Shown here piece by piece: positions 36,380-45,056 of a DNA stretch of 64,000 nucleotides (within the stretch, counting starts at the first letter, position 1; the number at the start of each line of letters is the position of its first letter). The position numbers and the translations under genes were made by a program. Below the pieces are notes generated by a model that saw only the letters and a program-made list of their open reading frames with translations, ran no database searches and was not told the origin of the DNA. Origin of the DNA: Acidobacteriota bacterium (lineage in GTDB: Bacteria; Acidobacteriota; Terriglobia; Acidiferrales; UBA7541). The DNA is taken from NCBI GenBank assembly GCA_016201285.1, contig JACQDE010000033.1, positions 41,674 to 105,673 of the forward strand. Reading direction: 5' to 3'.

Positions 36380-38425
36380 ATGCAGAGCTACTTTCTGGAC
36401 CACATCTGGCTGATCCCGCTCTTCCCGCTGGCGACGGCGGCGATCATGCTGCTGCTCGGGCGGCGGCTTCCGCACTCCACAGTGAGCGCGCTTTGCGTCG
36501 GCAGCGTCTTCGTTTCGTTCGTGTTTTCCGCCGGCGCCGTCTGGCAGTTGACGCAGCTCGCCGGCGAGCGCGTCCACCAGGTGGTGCTCTATGAATGGGT
36601 GCCCGCGGGCGCGTTCCACACCACCGCCGGAACGCTCGGCAATTTCGTTGCTGACCTCGGCTTCCTGCTCGACCCGCTCTCCGCGGTGATGATTCTGGTG
36701 GTCACCGGCGTCGGCTTCCTCATCCACGTGTATTCCATCGGCTACATGGGCCACGAAGGCGGCTACTACCGATTCTTCGGCTACCTCAACCTGTTTATGT
36801 TTTCGATGCTCGTGCTCGTGCTGGCCAACAACATGTTGCTCATGTTCGTCGGCTGGGAGGGCGTGGGCCTGTGCAGCTACCTGCTGATCGGCTTCTACTT
36901 CCTGAAAAAATCGGCCGCGGACGCGGGCAAGAAGGCTTTCATCGTCAACCGCGTCGGTGACACCGGCTTCCTGCTGGGGATGTTCCTCACCGCGGCCACG
37001 CTGGGCACCATCAAGTTCACTGAGATTCTTCCGGCCATCCAAGCGGGGCACTTTGAGATCGGCGCGCCGGTGATGACGGCGATTGCGCTGCTGCTGTTCG
37101 TCGGCGCCACGGGCAAATCCGCGCAGATTCCGCTGTACGTCTGGCTGCCGGACGCGATGGAAGGCCCCACGCCGGTGAGCGCGCTGATCCACGCGGCGAC
37201 GATGGTCACCGCGGGCGTGTACATGGTCACGCGCTCGAACGCCATCTTCCAGCTTTCTCCGGTGGCCATGGAGACCGTTGCGGTGATCGGCGCGGTCACG
37301 GCGATTTTTGCCGCTTCGATGGGCCTGGTGCAGAACGACATCAAGCGCGTGCTGGCTTACTCCACCATCAGCCAGCTCGGGTACATGTTCCTCGCCTGCG
37401 GCGTGGGCGCGTTCGTCGGCGGCATCTTCCACCTGATGACCCACGCCTTTTTCAAGGCGCTGCTGTTCCTCGGTTCCGGCAGCGTGATTCACGCCATGAG
37501 CGGCGAACAGGACATGCGCAAGATGGGCGGCTTATGGTCGAAGATTCCGACCACAGCGAAAACGATGCTGGCCGGCACGCTGGCCATCGCTGGTATCCCG
37601 CCGCTCGCCGGTTTCTTCAGCAAGGACGAAATTCTGGGAAAAACCTTCGAGCACAGCCGCGCGCTCTGGCTCGTCGGCTTCATCACCGCGGGCATGACGG
37701 CCTTCTACATGTTCCGTCTGGTGAACATGACCTTCTTCGGCAAGTCGCGCGTGGACCACGACGTGGAGCACCACATCCACGAATCGCCGCGCTCGATGAC
37801 GGGCGTGCTCGTGATTCTCGCCGTGCTCTCGATCATTGGCGGCTGGATCGGGTGGCCGGTGGCACTCGGCGGCGGTAACCGCTTCGAGCATTTTCTTGAG
37901 CCGGTGATCGCCAAGCACGGCGGAGAAGTGGCCGAGACTGCCAGCATGGCTGCGCACGCTAGCGCGGCGGAATACTTGCTGATGCTGGCTTCTGTTGGCG
38001 TGGCGGCACTCGGCATTTGGCTGGCCTACGTGATCTACCTGAAGCGCGAAGGCGCGGCGGAGCGCATGGCGGCGAGCTGGAGCGGCGTGCACAACCTGCT
38101 CTACCACAAGTACTACATGGACGAGATTTACGATGCGCTGTTTGTCAACCGCACCAAAGATTTGGCCACCACGCTGGGCGCCTTCGACCGCACGGTGATT
38201 GACGGCATGGGCGTGGACGGCTCCGCGTGGCTCACGCGCTTTGTTTCGCGCGTCTCTATCTGGTGGGACACCTGGATCGTGGACGGCCTGGTGAACCTCT
38301 CCGGCCGCATCGTGTGGATTTTCAGCTTCCCGGTGCGCCTGGTGCAGAACGGTTTGGTGCAGAGCTACGCGCTGGTGATTGTGGCGGGAGTTTTGCTGAT
38401 CTTCGGGTACTACCTGACGAGGTGA
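36380..38425 (+). CDS. nuoL: NADH-quinone oxidoreductase subunit L (cluster 1)
   Basis: 681 residues, the largest antiporter-like proton pump subunit. Conserved YMGHEGGYYRFFGYLNLF, LMFVGWEGVGLCSYLLIGF (channel Glu), LPDAMEGPTPVSALIHAATM, and the C-terminal extension with the long lateral helix are present. Second of two nuoL genes in the window; about the same length as the cluster 2 copy (658). Confidence 0.96.
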   Translation: MQSYFLDHIWLIPLFPLATAAIMLLLGRRLPHSTVSALCVGSVFVSFVFSAGAVWQLTQLAGERVHQVVLYEWVPAGAFHTTAGTLGNFVADLGFLLDPLSAVMILVVTGVGFLIHVYSIGYMGHEGGYYRFFGYLNLFMFSMLVLVLANNMLLMFVGWEGVGLCSYLLIGFYFLKKSAADAGKKAFIVNRVGDTGFLLGMFLTAATLGTIKFTEILPAIQAGHFEIGAPVMTAIALLLFVGATGKSAQIPLYVWLPDAMEGPTPVSALIHAATMVTAGVYMVTRSNAIFQLSPVAMETVAVIGAVTAIFAASMGLVQNDIKRVLAYSTISQLGYMFLACGVGAFVGGIFHLMTHAFFKALLFLGSGSVIHAMSGEQDMRKMGGLWSKIPTTAKTMLAGTLAIAGIPPLAGFFSKDEILGKTFEHSRALWLVGFITAGMTAFYMFRLVNMTFFGKSRVDHDVEHHIHESPRSMTGVLVILAVLSIIGGWIGWPVALGGGNRFEHFLEPVIAKHGGEVAETASMAAHASAAEYLLMLASVGVAALGIWLAYVIYLKREGAAERMAASWSGVHNLLYHKYYMDEIYDALFVNRTKDLATTLGAFDRTVIDGMGVDGSAWLTRFVSRVSIWWDTWIVDGLVNLSGRIVWIFSFPVRLVQNGLVQSYALVIVAGVLLIFGYYLTR

Positions 38426-38441
38426 CTGTGAGGCGGAAGTG

Positions 38442-40070
38442 ATGGAATTCTACGATTCGCACATCCTGAGCGTGATCCTGTTCACGCCGCTCGCCGGCAC
38501 GCTGCTGATGCTCTTTGTGCCGCGGGAATATGAAAACGCCCACCGCTGGCTCGGCAACCTCTTCGGGTTTCTGGGGTTCGCTGTCTCCGTGCCGCTGGTG
38601 TGGAAGTTTGACGAAGTCGCGCACATCCCCGGCTTCCAGTTTATCGAGTATGCTCCGTGGATTCCCTCCATCGGCGCGGACTACCGCCTCGGCATTGACG
38701 GCATCAGCTACCTCCTGATCCTGCTGACCACGCTGCTCGGCGCCATTGCCATCCTCTCCTCGTGGAGCGCCATCCAGAGCCGCGTGAAGGAGTATTACAT
38801 CCTGCTGCTGCTTCTCCAGGTGGGTATGCTGGGCGTGTTCATGTCGCTCGACTTCTTCCTCTTTTACGTTTTCTGGGAAGTGATGCTCGTGCCGATGTAT
38901 TTCCTGATCGGCGTGTGGGGCAGCGACCGCCGACTCTACGCCGCGATCAAGTTTTTCTTGTATACGCTGGCGGGTTCCGTGCTGATGCTGCTGGCCATCC
39001 TGGCCATGTACTTCAACCACGCCGCCATGCACGCCGCCGCCTGGGGCTGCGCGCTCCAGGCCGTCCACGAGGCATCCACGTTCAATATCGAGGTGCTGCT
39101 GGCGGTGGTTCCGTCCTTCGGCGCTACGCTCCAGCAATGGCTCTTCTGGGGGGTGTTCTTCGCGTTTGCCATCAAGGTGCCGATGTTCCCCTTCCACACC
39201 TGGCTGCCCGACGCGCACACCGAGGCCCCCACGGCCGGCTCCGTCATCCTGGCCGGCGTCCTGCTGAAGATGGGCACCTACGGGTTCCTACGCTTCTCGG
39301 TGCCGATGTTTCCGGACGCGGTGAAAAATCCGAAGATCATGGCGGCGGTGATTACCCTGTCGATCGTCGCAATCATCTATGGCGCGCTGGTCTGCATGAT
39401 GCAGAAGGACATGAAGAAGCTGATCGCCTACTCCTCGGTGAGCCACCTCGGCTTCTGCACGCTCGGCATCTTCGTGCTGACACCCGCGGGCCTGACCGGC
39501 AGCGTGATCCAGCAGATCAACCACGGACTTTCCACCGGGATGCTGTTCTTGATTGTGGGCGTGCTCTACGAGCGCCGCCACACGCGCTTGATCTCCGACT
39601 ACGGCGGCATCTCGACGCCGATGCCCAACTTCGCCGCCGTGTACCTCATCGCCAGCCTCAGTTCGCTCGGCATGCCCGTGCTCAACGGTTTCATCGGCGA
39701 GTTCACGATCCTCAAGGGCGTCTTCGAAGTAAACAAGGTGTGGGCCGCGTGGGGCTCGCTCGGCATCGTGCTCGGCGCCGCGTACCTGCTCTGGCTCTAC
39801 CAGCGCGTGATGTACGGCCCGGTGACGAATCCGGCCAACGAAAAGCTGCCCGACCTCAACGCCCGAGAGATGGCCTGCTTCCTCCCGCTCATCGCGCTCT
39901 GCTTCTGGATTGGCGTCTATCCCGCGCCTTTATTCCGCATCCTTGAACAGCCGGTGAAGAAGATCGTCCTGACCGTCAACCCGACTTACTACGACAAGCC
40001 CGTCATGGCGCGCCCCGTGGCGCCGCCGCAGGGTGAGACGGCCCCGGCCACGTTGCCGGAAGGGAAGTAG
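38442..40070 (+). CDS. nuoM: NADH-quinone oxidoreductase subunit M (cluster 1)
   Basis: 543 residues. Antiporter-like proton pump subunit with LFYVFWEVMLVPMYFLIGVWG (channel Glu) and HTWLPDAHTEAPTAGSVILA. An RBS GGAAG leads to ATG 38442; GTG 38439 directly before is less likely. The soluble C-terminus (~505-543) is Pro/Ala-rich. Confidence 0.96.
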   Translation: MEFYDSHILSVILFTPLAGTLLMLFVPREYENAHRWLGNLFGFLGFAVSVPLVWKFDEVAHIPGFQFIEYAPWIPSIGADYRLGIDGISYLLILLTTLLGAIAILSSWSAIQSRVKEYYILLLLLQVGMLGVFMSLDFFLFYVFWEVMLVPMYFLIGVWGSDRRLYAAIKFFLYTLAGSVLMLLAILAMYFNHAAMHAAAWGCALQAVHEASTFNIEVLLAVVPSFGATLQQWLFWGVFFAFAIKVPMFPFHTWLPDAHTEAPTAGSVILAGVLLKMGTYGFLRFSVPMFPDAVKNPKIMAAVITLSIVAIIYGALVCMMQKDMKKLIAYSSVSHLGFCTLGIFVLTPAGLTGSVIQQINHGLSTGMLFLIVGVLYERRHTRLISDYGGISTPMPNFAAVYLIASLSSLGMPVLNGFIGEFTILKGVFEVNKVWAAWGSLGIVLGAAYLLWLYQRVMYGPVTNPANEKLPDLNAREMACFLPLIALCFWIGVYPAPLFRILEQPVKKIVLTVNPTYYDKPVMARPVAPPQGETAPATLPEGK

Positions 40071-40078
40071 GCGCGACG

Positions 40079-41548
40079 ATGCCTTCCTGGTCCCAATTCA
40101 TGGACGCCCTGCGGCAAGGTCTTCCGCTGATCAAACCGCAGCTTCAACTGACGCTGTTTGGCATTGGCATCCTGCTCACGGACTTCTTCCTCGAACAGCG
40201 CTTCAAGTTTTTGAACGCCTGGGTCGCGATGGCCGGGGTCGCTTTCAGTGCCGTCGAGCTGTGGCGCCTGCGCGGCGTCGAAGCCCCCGGTTTCAACGGC
40301 TCGATCCAGGTGGATTCCTTCTTCGTCTATTTCGGCTTCCTGTTCCTTGCTGCCACCGCGCTGGTCATCTTGATTTCCGTCCGCTACCTCGAAATCGAGC
40401 ACGAGCACCACGGCGAGTATTACGCGCTGATGCTCTTCGCCACCGTGGGCATGATGTTCATGGCCTCGGGCTACGACCTGGTGACGCTGTTCATCAGTCT
40501 GGAGACGATGGCCCTCAGCTTCTACATCCTGGCCGGCTTCCTGCGCAACGAGCGCCGCTCGAACGAAGGCGCGCTGAAGTACCTGCTGCTCGGCGCGTTC
40601 AGCTCCGGCATCCTGGCCTACGGCTTCTCCGTGCTCTACGGCCTCTCCGGCTCGACGAACCTCGGCGACATCGCCAACGCGATTGCGCTGCGCCCCGCGG
40701 GCGACATTCTGGTGCTGCTGGCGCTGGTCACCGTCTCCGCGGGCCTCTTCTTCAAGATTGCCGCAGTTCCGTTTCACCAGTGGGCGCCGGACGTGTACGA
40801 AGGCGCGCCGACCTCCATCACCGCCTACGTCAGCGTGGCCTCGAAGGCCGCGAGCTTTGCGCTGCTGATGCGGCTGTTCCTGGTGCCGTTCTGGCCCGTG
40901 CGCGCCAACTGGGAGACGTTGCTCGGCGTCATTGCCGTGGCTACCATGACCGTCGGCAACTTCGCTGCCATCACCCAGACGAACATCAAGCGCCTGCTGG
41001 CCTACTCCTCCATCGCCCACGTCGGTTACATCCTGCTCGGTCTGGTTGCGCTCAACGATACCGGTCTAAAGGGCGTCGCGTTCTATCTCTTCGCATACAC
41101 CTTCATGAACATCGGCGCCTTCGCGGTGATCATCCTGCTGCGGCGCAAGGGCCTGATCGGCGACGAACTCGAGGACATGAACGGCCTGATCCATCGCAAC
41201 CCCGGCGCGGCCGTCCTGATGCTCATTTTTCTGCTTTCCCTGGCCGGTATTCCGCCCACCGCCGGCTTCATGGGCAAGTGGCTGATCTTCTGGGGACTCA
41301 TTCAGACCGGGCACTACTACCTCGCCGTTTTCGCCGCGCTCTATATTCTTCCGGCGGCGTACTACTATCTGCGGATCGTGGTGCACATGTGGATGACCGA
41401 CGTCACCGACCCTGTGCGGCCCACCATTTCCCCGGCGCAGTGGGTGGCGCTGGTTGCGGCGGTGACCATCGTGCTCGGCGCCGGCCTCTACCCCGAGCCT
41501 TTCCTGCGCCTGGCCGCCTATTCCGTCATCCTTCCCCTGGCTCGTTGA
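40079..41548 (+). CDS. nuoN: NADH-quinone oxidoreductase subunit N (cluster 1)
   Basis: 489 residues, third antiporter-like subunit. LVTLFISLETMALSFYILAGF (channel Glu), FKIAAVPFHQWAPDVYEGAPT and NIKRLLAYSSIAHVGY are diagnostic. It ends cluster 1; ATP synthase F0 genes follow 12 bp later on the same strand. Confidence 0.96.
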   Translation: MPSWSQFMDALRQGLPLIKPQLQLTLFGIGILLTDFFLEQRFKFLNAWVAMAGVAFSAVELWRLRGVEAPGFNGSIQVDSFFVYFGFLFLAATALVILISVRYLEIEHEHHGEYYALMLFATVGMMFMASGYDLVTLFISLETMALSFYILAGFLRNERRSNEGALKYLLLGAFSSGILAYGFSVLYGLSGSTNLGDIANAIALRPAGDILVLLALVTVSAGLFFKIAAVPFHQWAPDVYEGAPTSITAYVSVASKAASFALLMRLFLVPFWPVRANWETLLGVIAVATMTVGNFAAITQTNIKRLLAYSSIAHVGYILLGLVALNDTGLKGVAFYLFAYTFMNIGAFAVIILLRRKGLIGDELEDMNGLIHRNPGAAVLMLIFLLSLAGIPPTAGFMGKWLIFWGLIQTGHYYLAVFAALYILPAAYYYLRIVVHMWMTDVTDPVRPTISPAQWVALVAAVTIVLGAGLYPEPFLRLAAYSVILPLAR

Positions 41549-41560
41549 GCCGGAGGCCCC

Positions 41561-41815
41561 ATGCCTCCTGAACCGCCACGCAAGGGCTTCACCCGGTTCT
41601 CCCAGCAGTTCGCGCTGGCCATGGAGTTGCCGTTCCTGCTGGTCGGCTCGACGCTCACCGGAGGCGTGTTTGGATATTTTGTGGATAGCTGGCTGAAGAC
41701 CGCGCCGGCCTTCCTGATCGGCCTCGGCGGGCTTGGCTTCTATGCCGGGTTGCGCGAGACTCTGCGCCGGCTGAAGAAGATGGAAAATGCAGGCAACGGA
41801 AACCGCCAATCCTAG
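41561..41815 (+). CDS. AtpZ/AtpI-type F0F1 ATPase accessory subunit
   Basis: 84 residues with two transmembrane helices. FSQQFALAMELPFLLVGSTLTGGVFGYFVDSWLKTAP has the shape of AtpZ (F1F0 accessory, sometimes linked to Mg2+/Ca2+ uptake) with its short N-terminal cytoplasmic part. It starts the F0 group directly downstream of nuoN and overlaps the next gene by 29 bp. Distinguishing AtpZ from other small AtpI-like proteins is uncertain. Confidence 0.75.
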   Translation: MPPEPPRKGFTRFSQQFALAMELPFLLVGSTLTGGVFGYFVDSWLKTAPAFLIGLGGLGFYAGLRETLRRLKKMENAGNGNRQS

Positions 41816-42206
41816 CTTTGCCGTCCGCGCCGAGCGGCGCATCGCCCGCCTGACGCTCGTCCTGGGCGCGGCCGCCGCGGTTGCAGTTGCAGCGGCCTTT
41901 TCGCCGCGGGCGGGTCTTGGCGTCTTCACTGGCGCGGTTCTGGCCTGGATCAACTTCCGCTGGCTGCGGCAGGCCATAGACGCGCTGGTGTGGCTCTCTG
42001 CCGGGCAGCCGGGCGAGGCCAGACCGCGTATTTCCGCTTGGGTGTACATCAAGTTCTTCGCCCGCTACGCCTTGATGGCCGCGGTCATCTATGTTATGGT
42101 CAAGTACTTTGATGTGCCCGTTTTGGGTCTGCTGGCGGGGCTGTTTTCCCTGGGCGCCGCCGCGATGACCGAATCCATCTACGAGATTGTGACCCGGTCC
42201 AAGTAA
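41787..42206 (+). CDS. AtpI-like ATP synthase assembly protein
   Basis: 139 residues with about four transmembrane helices. The pattern GVFTGAVLAWINFRWLRQAIDA, then two helices, fits the ATP synthase protein I family, which helps assemble the c-ring. It overlaps atpZ at its start and atpB at its stop by one base, so all three are probably translationally coupled. Confidence 0.75.
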   Translation: MQATETANPSFAVRAERRIARLTLVLGAAAAVAVAAAFSPRAGLGVFTGAVLAWINFRWLRQAIDALVWLSAGQPGEARPRISAWVYIKFFARYALMAAVIYVMVKYFDVPVLGLLAGLFSLGAAAMTESIYEIVTRSK

Positions 42207-43021
42207 TGGAACACCACAACAGCATTCTTACTGTGCTTCTGAACAAACTGATCGGCCCCCAGGTCGCCGCTCTGTTGCATGCGCTTGGCGTTCATCCCCA
42301 CGATCCGGCCAACCCGATTCCAGAGCATGTCGTCATGGGGATGTTGGTGGTGGTGCTCGGCATGGCCGTCACCCTGTGGTTGAAGGGCCGGCTGTCCATC
42401 GAGCGTCCCGGCGCGACCCAGCAGGTTGTGGAGATGCTGCTGACCAATCCGCTGGGCGCCGGCATCCGCGACCTGCTCGATGAGAACGCGGGGCATCATG
42501 GCCGGCAGTTTGTTCCCGTGGTCGGCTCCATCACGATCTTCATTCTGCTGAGCAACCTGCTCAGCGTGGTTCCGATCTTCACTTCGCCCACGGGCAATGC
42601 CACCGTGCCGCTGGCCTGCGCCATCCTGACGTTCCTCTATTTCAACTGGCAGGGCATCAAGCACCACGGCCCGATGGGCTACCTGAAGCACTTCTGCGGG
42701 CCCATCTGGTGGCTTGCGCCGCTGATTTTCCCCGTCGAAATCATCAGCACCACCGCGCGCGTTCTTTCTCTCACGGTCCGGCTGTGGGCCAACATGTTCT
42801 CGAGCGAGCTGCTCTACTTCATCTTCCTCGGCCTGCTGATGGGCCCGGCGAACGCGGCCATGCACAAGTCGCCGATGCTGGGCGTGATTGTTGGGATCTT
42901 GCCGGCCACGCTGCCGATTCTCTTTATTCTGCTGCACGTGTTTGTGGCCGTGATTCAGTCGTTCGTGTTCACCATTTTGCCTTCGATTTACCTCGGCATG
43001 GCGACCGCCGAGGAACATTAA
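42206..43021 (+). CDS. atpB: ATP synthase F0 subunit a
   Basis: 271 residues, 5-6 transmembrane helices; forms the proton half-channels beside the c-ring. The essential Arg is at ~192 in LSLTVRLWANMFSSELLYF, preceded by IFPVEIISTTAR. The C-terminal helix FVAVIQSFVFTILPSIYLGMA is family-typical. Confidence 0.96.
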   Translation: MEHHNSILTVLLNKLIGPQVAALLHALGVHPHDPANPIPEHVVMGMLVVVLGMAVTLWLKGRLSIERPGATQQVVEMLLTNPLGAGIRDLLDENAGHHGRQFVPVVGSITIFILLSNLLSVVPIFTSPTGNATVPLACAILTFLYFNWQGIKHHGPMGYLKHFCGPIWWLAPLIFPVEIISTTARVLSLTVRLWANMFSSELLYFIFLGLLMGPANAAMHKSPMLGVIVGILPATLPILFILLHVFVAVIQSFVFTILPSIYLGMATAEEH

Positions 43022-43116
43022 TCCGGCATTTTCGCCGTTTCAGCGTGAGCCCGGTCTGCACGAGGGTTGACCGGGAACCACCTCCTGACGGCTATTTCAT
43101 AGCAGAGGAGAAACAC

Positions 43117-43428
43117 ATGAAGAAATTCGCAACGTTGCTGCTCGTAGCCCTGGCGGTCTGCCTGCTGGCTCCCGCCGCCTACGCGCAGGGTGCGGAAGCC
43201 GCCAAGCCGGCAACCAACTGGGTGGCCATCTCGGCCTCCTTCGGTATGGCCCTGGCCGCGGCGGTCTGCGGTATCGCGCAGTCCCGCGTGGCTTCGGCGG
43301 CCTGCGAGGGTATGGCCCGCAACCCGGGCGCGTCCGATTCCATCCGCCTGGCCATGATTCTCGGCCTGGTGTTCATCGAAACGCTCGTGCTGTTCACGCT
43401 CGCCATCATCTACCTCAAGGCGGTTTAA
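43117..43428 (+). CDS. atpE: ATP synthase F0 subunit c with signal-like N-terminal extension
   Basis: 103 residues. The two-helix hairpin is clear: first helix with GIAQSRVASAACEGMARNPGA and second helix with FIETLVLFTLAIIYL, whose Glu carries the ion. The N-terminal ~25 residues (MKKFATLLLVALAVCLLAP, then AAYAQG) look like a cleavable signal peptide, absent from most bacterial subunit c. Gln at -14 from the loop Asn is kept and Thr follows the Glu, so H+ or Na+ specificity cannot be settled. RBS AGAGGAG precedes ATG 43117. A strong terminator follows; F1 genes are not in the window. Confidence 0.94.
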   Translation: MKKFATLLLVALAVCLLAPAAYAQGAEAAKPATNWVAISASFGMALAAAVCGIAQSRVASAACEGMARNPGASDSIRLAMILGLVFIETLVLFTLAIIYLKAV

Positions 43429-43473
43429 CCGCCTTGAACAACCGGGGCCGTCAAGGGCCCGCTGAAAACAAAA

Positions 43474-43505
43474 CGGCCCGGAAGTCTACTCGGACTTCCG
43501 GGCCG
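43474..43505. terminator. Bidirectional terminator between the convergent nuo clusters
   Basis: CGGCCCGGAAGTC (43474-43486) and GACTTCCGGGCCG (43493-43505) form a perfect 13-bp stem. Forward it is followed by AATTCTTT; on the reverse strand it is followed by TTTTGTTTTC. It should stop both the atpE and the cluster 2 nuoN transcripts. Confidence 0.9.
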
Positions 43506-43567
43506 AATTCTTTGAGGCGCGGGTCTTCAGGCCGGCAAGTCTCGGGCGACCGTGGTCTGAGAAGAGA

Positions 43568-43592
43568 TGCCCGCCTGAAGGCGGGCGCTACA
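43568..43592. repeat. Half-unit of the ...CTACA hairpin repeat family at the end of nuoN (cluster 2)
   Basis: GCCCGCC-TGAA-GGCGGGC followed by GCTACA. The nuoN TGA stop lies directly against it on the reverse strand. Confidence 0.65.
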
Positions 43593-45056
43593 TCAGCGCA
43601 AGGACAGCGCCGAGTGCGCCGCGAACGTCATCAGCGGCCCGGGGAAGAAGAACAGCGCGAGGATGCCCGCGGCGGTGAGGAACATCACCGCGGCGACGCC
43701 GGGCGCCACTGGCGCAGGCGTCCAATCCTGCTGCGCCTCGCGGAAGTACATCACCCAAATCACCCGCAGGTAGTAGAACGCGCCGACCACCGTCGTGACC
43801 GCCATGATCACCACCAGCCAAATCAACTTTGCGTCCAGCGCCGCCTGGAAGATGTACACCTTGCCGAGGAAGCCCGCCGTCAGCGGCAGGCCCAGCAGCG
43901 AAAGCAGGTAGAGCGCGAGGCACGCCGCGGTCGTCGGCTGGCGCGTGGAAAGCCCAGCATAGTCGTCAATCTCGAGGCGCTGCTCGCCGCTCCCGCCCAG
44001 GTGCGACACAATCGTGAACGCCCCGACCTTCATCAGCGCGTACGCCACCAGATAGAACAGCACCGCGGCGATGCCCGCGGCCGATTCTTCTCCCGCCGCG
44101 CCCGCGGCGGCCACCGCCACCAGCAGGTAGCCCGCGTGCGCGATCGAGGAGTACGCCAGCATGCGCTTGACGTTCGACTGTGCCACCGCGGCGAAGTTCC
44201 CCACCACCATCGTCAACGCCGCCGAGATCCAGACGATCCAGAACCACGTGCTGCTCGCGTCGCCGAACGCCGTGAAGACGATCCGCAGCAGCACGGCAAA
44301 CGCCGCGGCCTTCGGCCCCGACGCCAGCAGCGCCGTCACGGGCGTCGGCGCGCCTTCGTACACGTCCGGCGTCCACACCTGGAACGGCGCGGCGGCGATC
44401 TTGAACGCCATGCCGACGAAGAGCATCCCGAAGCCCAGCGTCAGCAGCATGTGATGATCGGTCGCGTGCGCGGCGGCGGCGCGGATCGCCACGAGCGACG
44501 TCGTGCCCGTCGCGCCGTACACCATCGCCACGCCGTAGAGGAAAAACGCCGTCGCAAACGATCCCAGCAGGAAATACTTCATCGCCGACTCGTGCGACTT
44601 CAACGCCGCCCGCCGGTAGCACGCCAGGATGTAACTCGCAATCGAGCTGATCTCGAGCCCGACGAACACCGTCATCAACTCCGTCGCGCTGGCCATGATC
44701 CCCATGCCACACGTCGCAAAGAACAGCAGCGCGTAGAACTCACCCTGTTGAAGATTTTCCCGCTCCAGGTAGTCGTACGAGGCCAGGACCACCAGCGACG
44801 CCGCGCCGTAGATGATCATGTGCAGAAAGACGCTGAACGAGTCCACCACCAGCAGGCCGTTCATCGCCGCGCCGGCGTGCCGCGACATCAACTCGACAGC
44901 GACCAGCGCCCCGAGCGCTCCCGCCAGACCCAGCCGCCCCATCGCCCCCTTGCGTTCGCGCGGCACAAACGGGTCCGCAACCATGATCAGCATGCCGAAG
45001 AGGCACGCCACCAACTCCGGCGCGATGCGGTAGATGTCTTGGATCGGAGGAAACAT
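43593..45056 (-). CDS. nuoN: NADH-quinone oxidoreductase subunit N (cluster 2)
   Basis: 487 residues. Contains AAPFQVWTPDVYEGAPTPVT, NVKRMLAYSSIAHAGY and MTVFVGLEISSIASYILACY (channel Glu). Its ATG follows the nuoM stop with no gap (TAAATG). Last gene of cluster 2, convergent with atpE. Confidence 0.96.
   Translation of the reverse strand: MFPPIQDIYRIAPELVACLFGMLIMVADPFVPRERKGAMGRLGLAGALGALVAVELMSRHAGAAMNGLLVVDSFSVFLHMIIYGAASLVVLASYDYLERENLQQGEFYALLFFATCGMGIMASATELMTVFVGLEISSIASYILACYRRAALKSHESAMKYFLLGSFATAFFLYGVAMVYGATGTTSLVAIRAAAAHATDHHMLLTLGFGMLFVGMAFKIAAAPFQVWTPDVYEGAPTPVTALLASGPKAAAFAVLLRIVFTAFGDASSTWFWIVWISAALTMVVGNFAAVAQSNVKRMLAYSSIAHAGYLLVAVAAAGAAGEESAAGIAAVLFYLVAYALMKVGAFTIVSHLGGSGEQRLEIDDYAGLSTRQPTTAACLALYLLSLLGLPLTAGFLGKVYIFQAALDAKLIWLVVIMAVTTVVGAFYYLRVIWVMYFREAQQDWTPAPVAPGVAAVMFLTAAGILALFFFPGPLMTFAAHSALSLR

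Noticed and set aside
43117..43428. Assignment of subunit c as Na+-specific
   Set aside because: The conserved Gln also occurs in H+ c-rings and the Ser-Thr pair after the Glu is not complete; sequence alone does not decide.
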